Assembly (NCBI GenBank): GCA_031267335.1
Contig: JAIRZH010000143.1
Coordinates: 1 to 13,932, forward strand
DNA length: 13,932 bases
Source: Oscillospiraceae bacterium
GTDB taxonomy: Bacteria > Bacillota > Clostridia > Oscillospirales > Acutalibacteraceae
Direction: 5' to 3'
The notes under the pieces were generated by a model. It was given only the letters and a program-made list of their open reading frames with translations. It was not told the origin of the DNA and did not search any database. Positions 13,689 through 13,932 of the stretch are shown one piece after another (position 1 is the first letter of the stretch; the number at the start of each line of letters is the position of its first letter). The translations under genes and the position numbers were made by a program.

Positions 13689-13802
13689 CCATTTGTATCT
13701 GATTTTCTTGCTATTTTATTCAGCATATAACGTATTATATATGGCTGTGAATTATCATATGAGAATATTTTGCCTTTTGTAAGAGTCTTTTTAATATTTT
13801 TA
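13689..13802. other. Spacer between the AAA+ gene and element A6
   Basis: A short AT-rich spacer containing ATAACGTATTATATATGG and a T-rich end. No clear hairpin-plus-U-tract terminator is seen, so the following family A element may be the first strong hairpin met by transcripts of the AAA+ gene. Confidence 0.35.
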
Positions 13803-13932
13803 GGGCCTGTTCTACTACTGTTTAACGACCATATTTCGGTACTTTTTGATTTGCACTACGTTAAATTTTTTACAATACGTTAGTATTGTGAAAAAATTTT
13901 CCTTATCCAAACCAAAAATTACTCGAAATTTT
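13803..13932 (-). repeat. Family A palindromic MITE-like element, copy A6, cut by the window end
   Basis: After TA (13801-13802) it begins GGGCCTGTTCTACTACTG and follows A1 and A5 through CGACCATATTTCGGTAC, CGTTAGTATTGTGAAAAAA and ACCAAAAATTACTCGAAATT. By comparison with A1, about the last 29 bases lie outside the window. It begins 114 bases after the AAA+ gene stop. Confidence 0.86.

Noticed and set aside
251..13932. CRISPR array
   Set aside because: The repeats are about 160 bp, dispersed, in both orientations and not regularly spaced, and no cas gene is present.

Overview
The window is very AT-rich DNA (by eye roughly three quarters A+T) from a bacterium that uses the standard code. TGA terminates comF and tryptophan is TGG. 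About half of it is protein coding: eight genes cover about 6.8 kb. The proteins point to Firmicutes, probably Clostridia of the Oscillospiraceae/Ruminococcaceae type. Evidence is a membrane-anchored DUF5711 propeller protein, a Clostridia-like SmpB, both tRNAs with encoded CCA, and heavy use of TTG/GTG starts. Low coding density, single-copy housekeeping genes, decayed ORFs and many degenerate repeats suggest a genome under reduction, such as a host-restricted symbiont. That lifestyle and any species name are inference.

Layout. 1-1151 has no convincing gene and holds one palindromic repeat (family C) and one copy of repeat E. 1152-2228 is a GT4 glycosyltransferase. 2405-2480 is tRNA-Asn. 2635-3321 is rsmG, followed by a patchwork of repeat fragments. 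3739-3857 is a solitary 5S rRNA with its own promoter and long-stem terminator. 4514-5689 is the DUF5711 membrane protein, whose stop codon is the junction with a family A palindrome. 5689-7173 holds two inverted family A copies around a family B copy, plus ORF remnants. 7174-8004 (minus) is dapF, 8654-9304 is comF, 9821-9906 is tRNA-Tyr, 10413-10994 (minus) is a family 4 uracil-DNA glycosylase and 11242-11709 is smpB. 12394-13688 is a broken AAA+ ATPase that once carried a signal peptide.

The genes are mostly solitary transcription units with separate household roles: lysine/peptidoglycan precursor (dapF), 16S rRNA methylation (rsmG), ribosome rescue (smpB), DNA repair (UDG), translation RNAs, and surface glycan synthesis (GT4). 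No operon is evident.

The main unexplained structure is the repeats. Three MITE-like families (A about 159 bp, B about 163 bp, C about 160 bp) are each a near full-length imperfect hairpin with related ends (G-G/A-G/A-CCTGT-T/C). Family A copies or fragments lie 0-115 bp downstream of the stop codons of five plus-strand genes. Two further repeats (D and E, about 80-120 bp) have no recognised identity. No transposase is encoded here. The other notable item is the exported-type AAA+ protein, disrupted by a one-base loss in a poly-A tract and by one in-frame stop.
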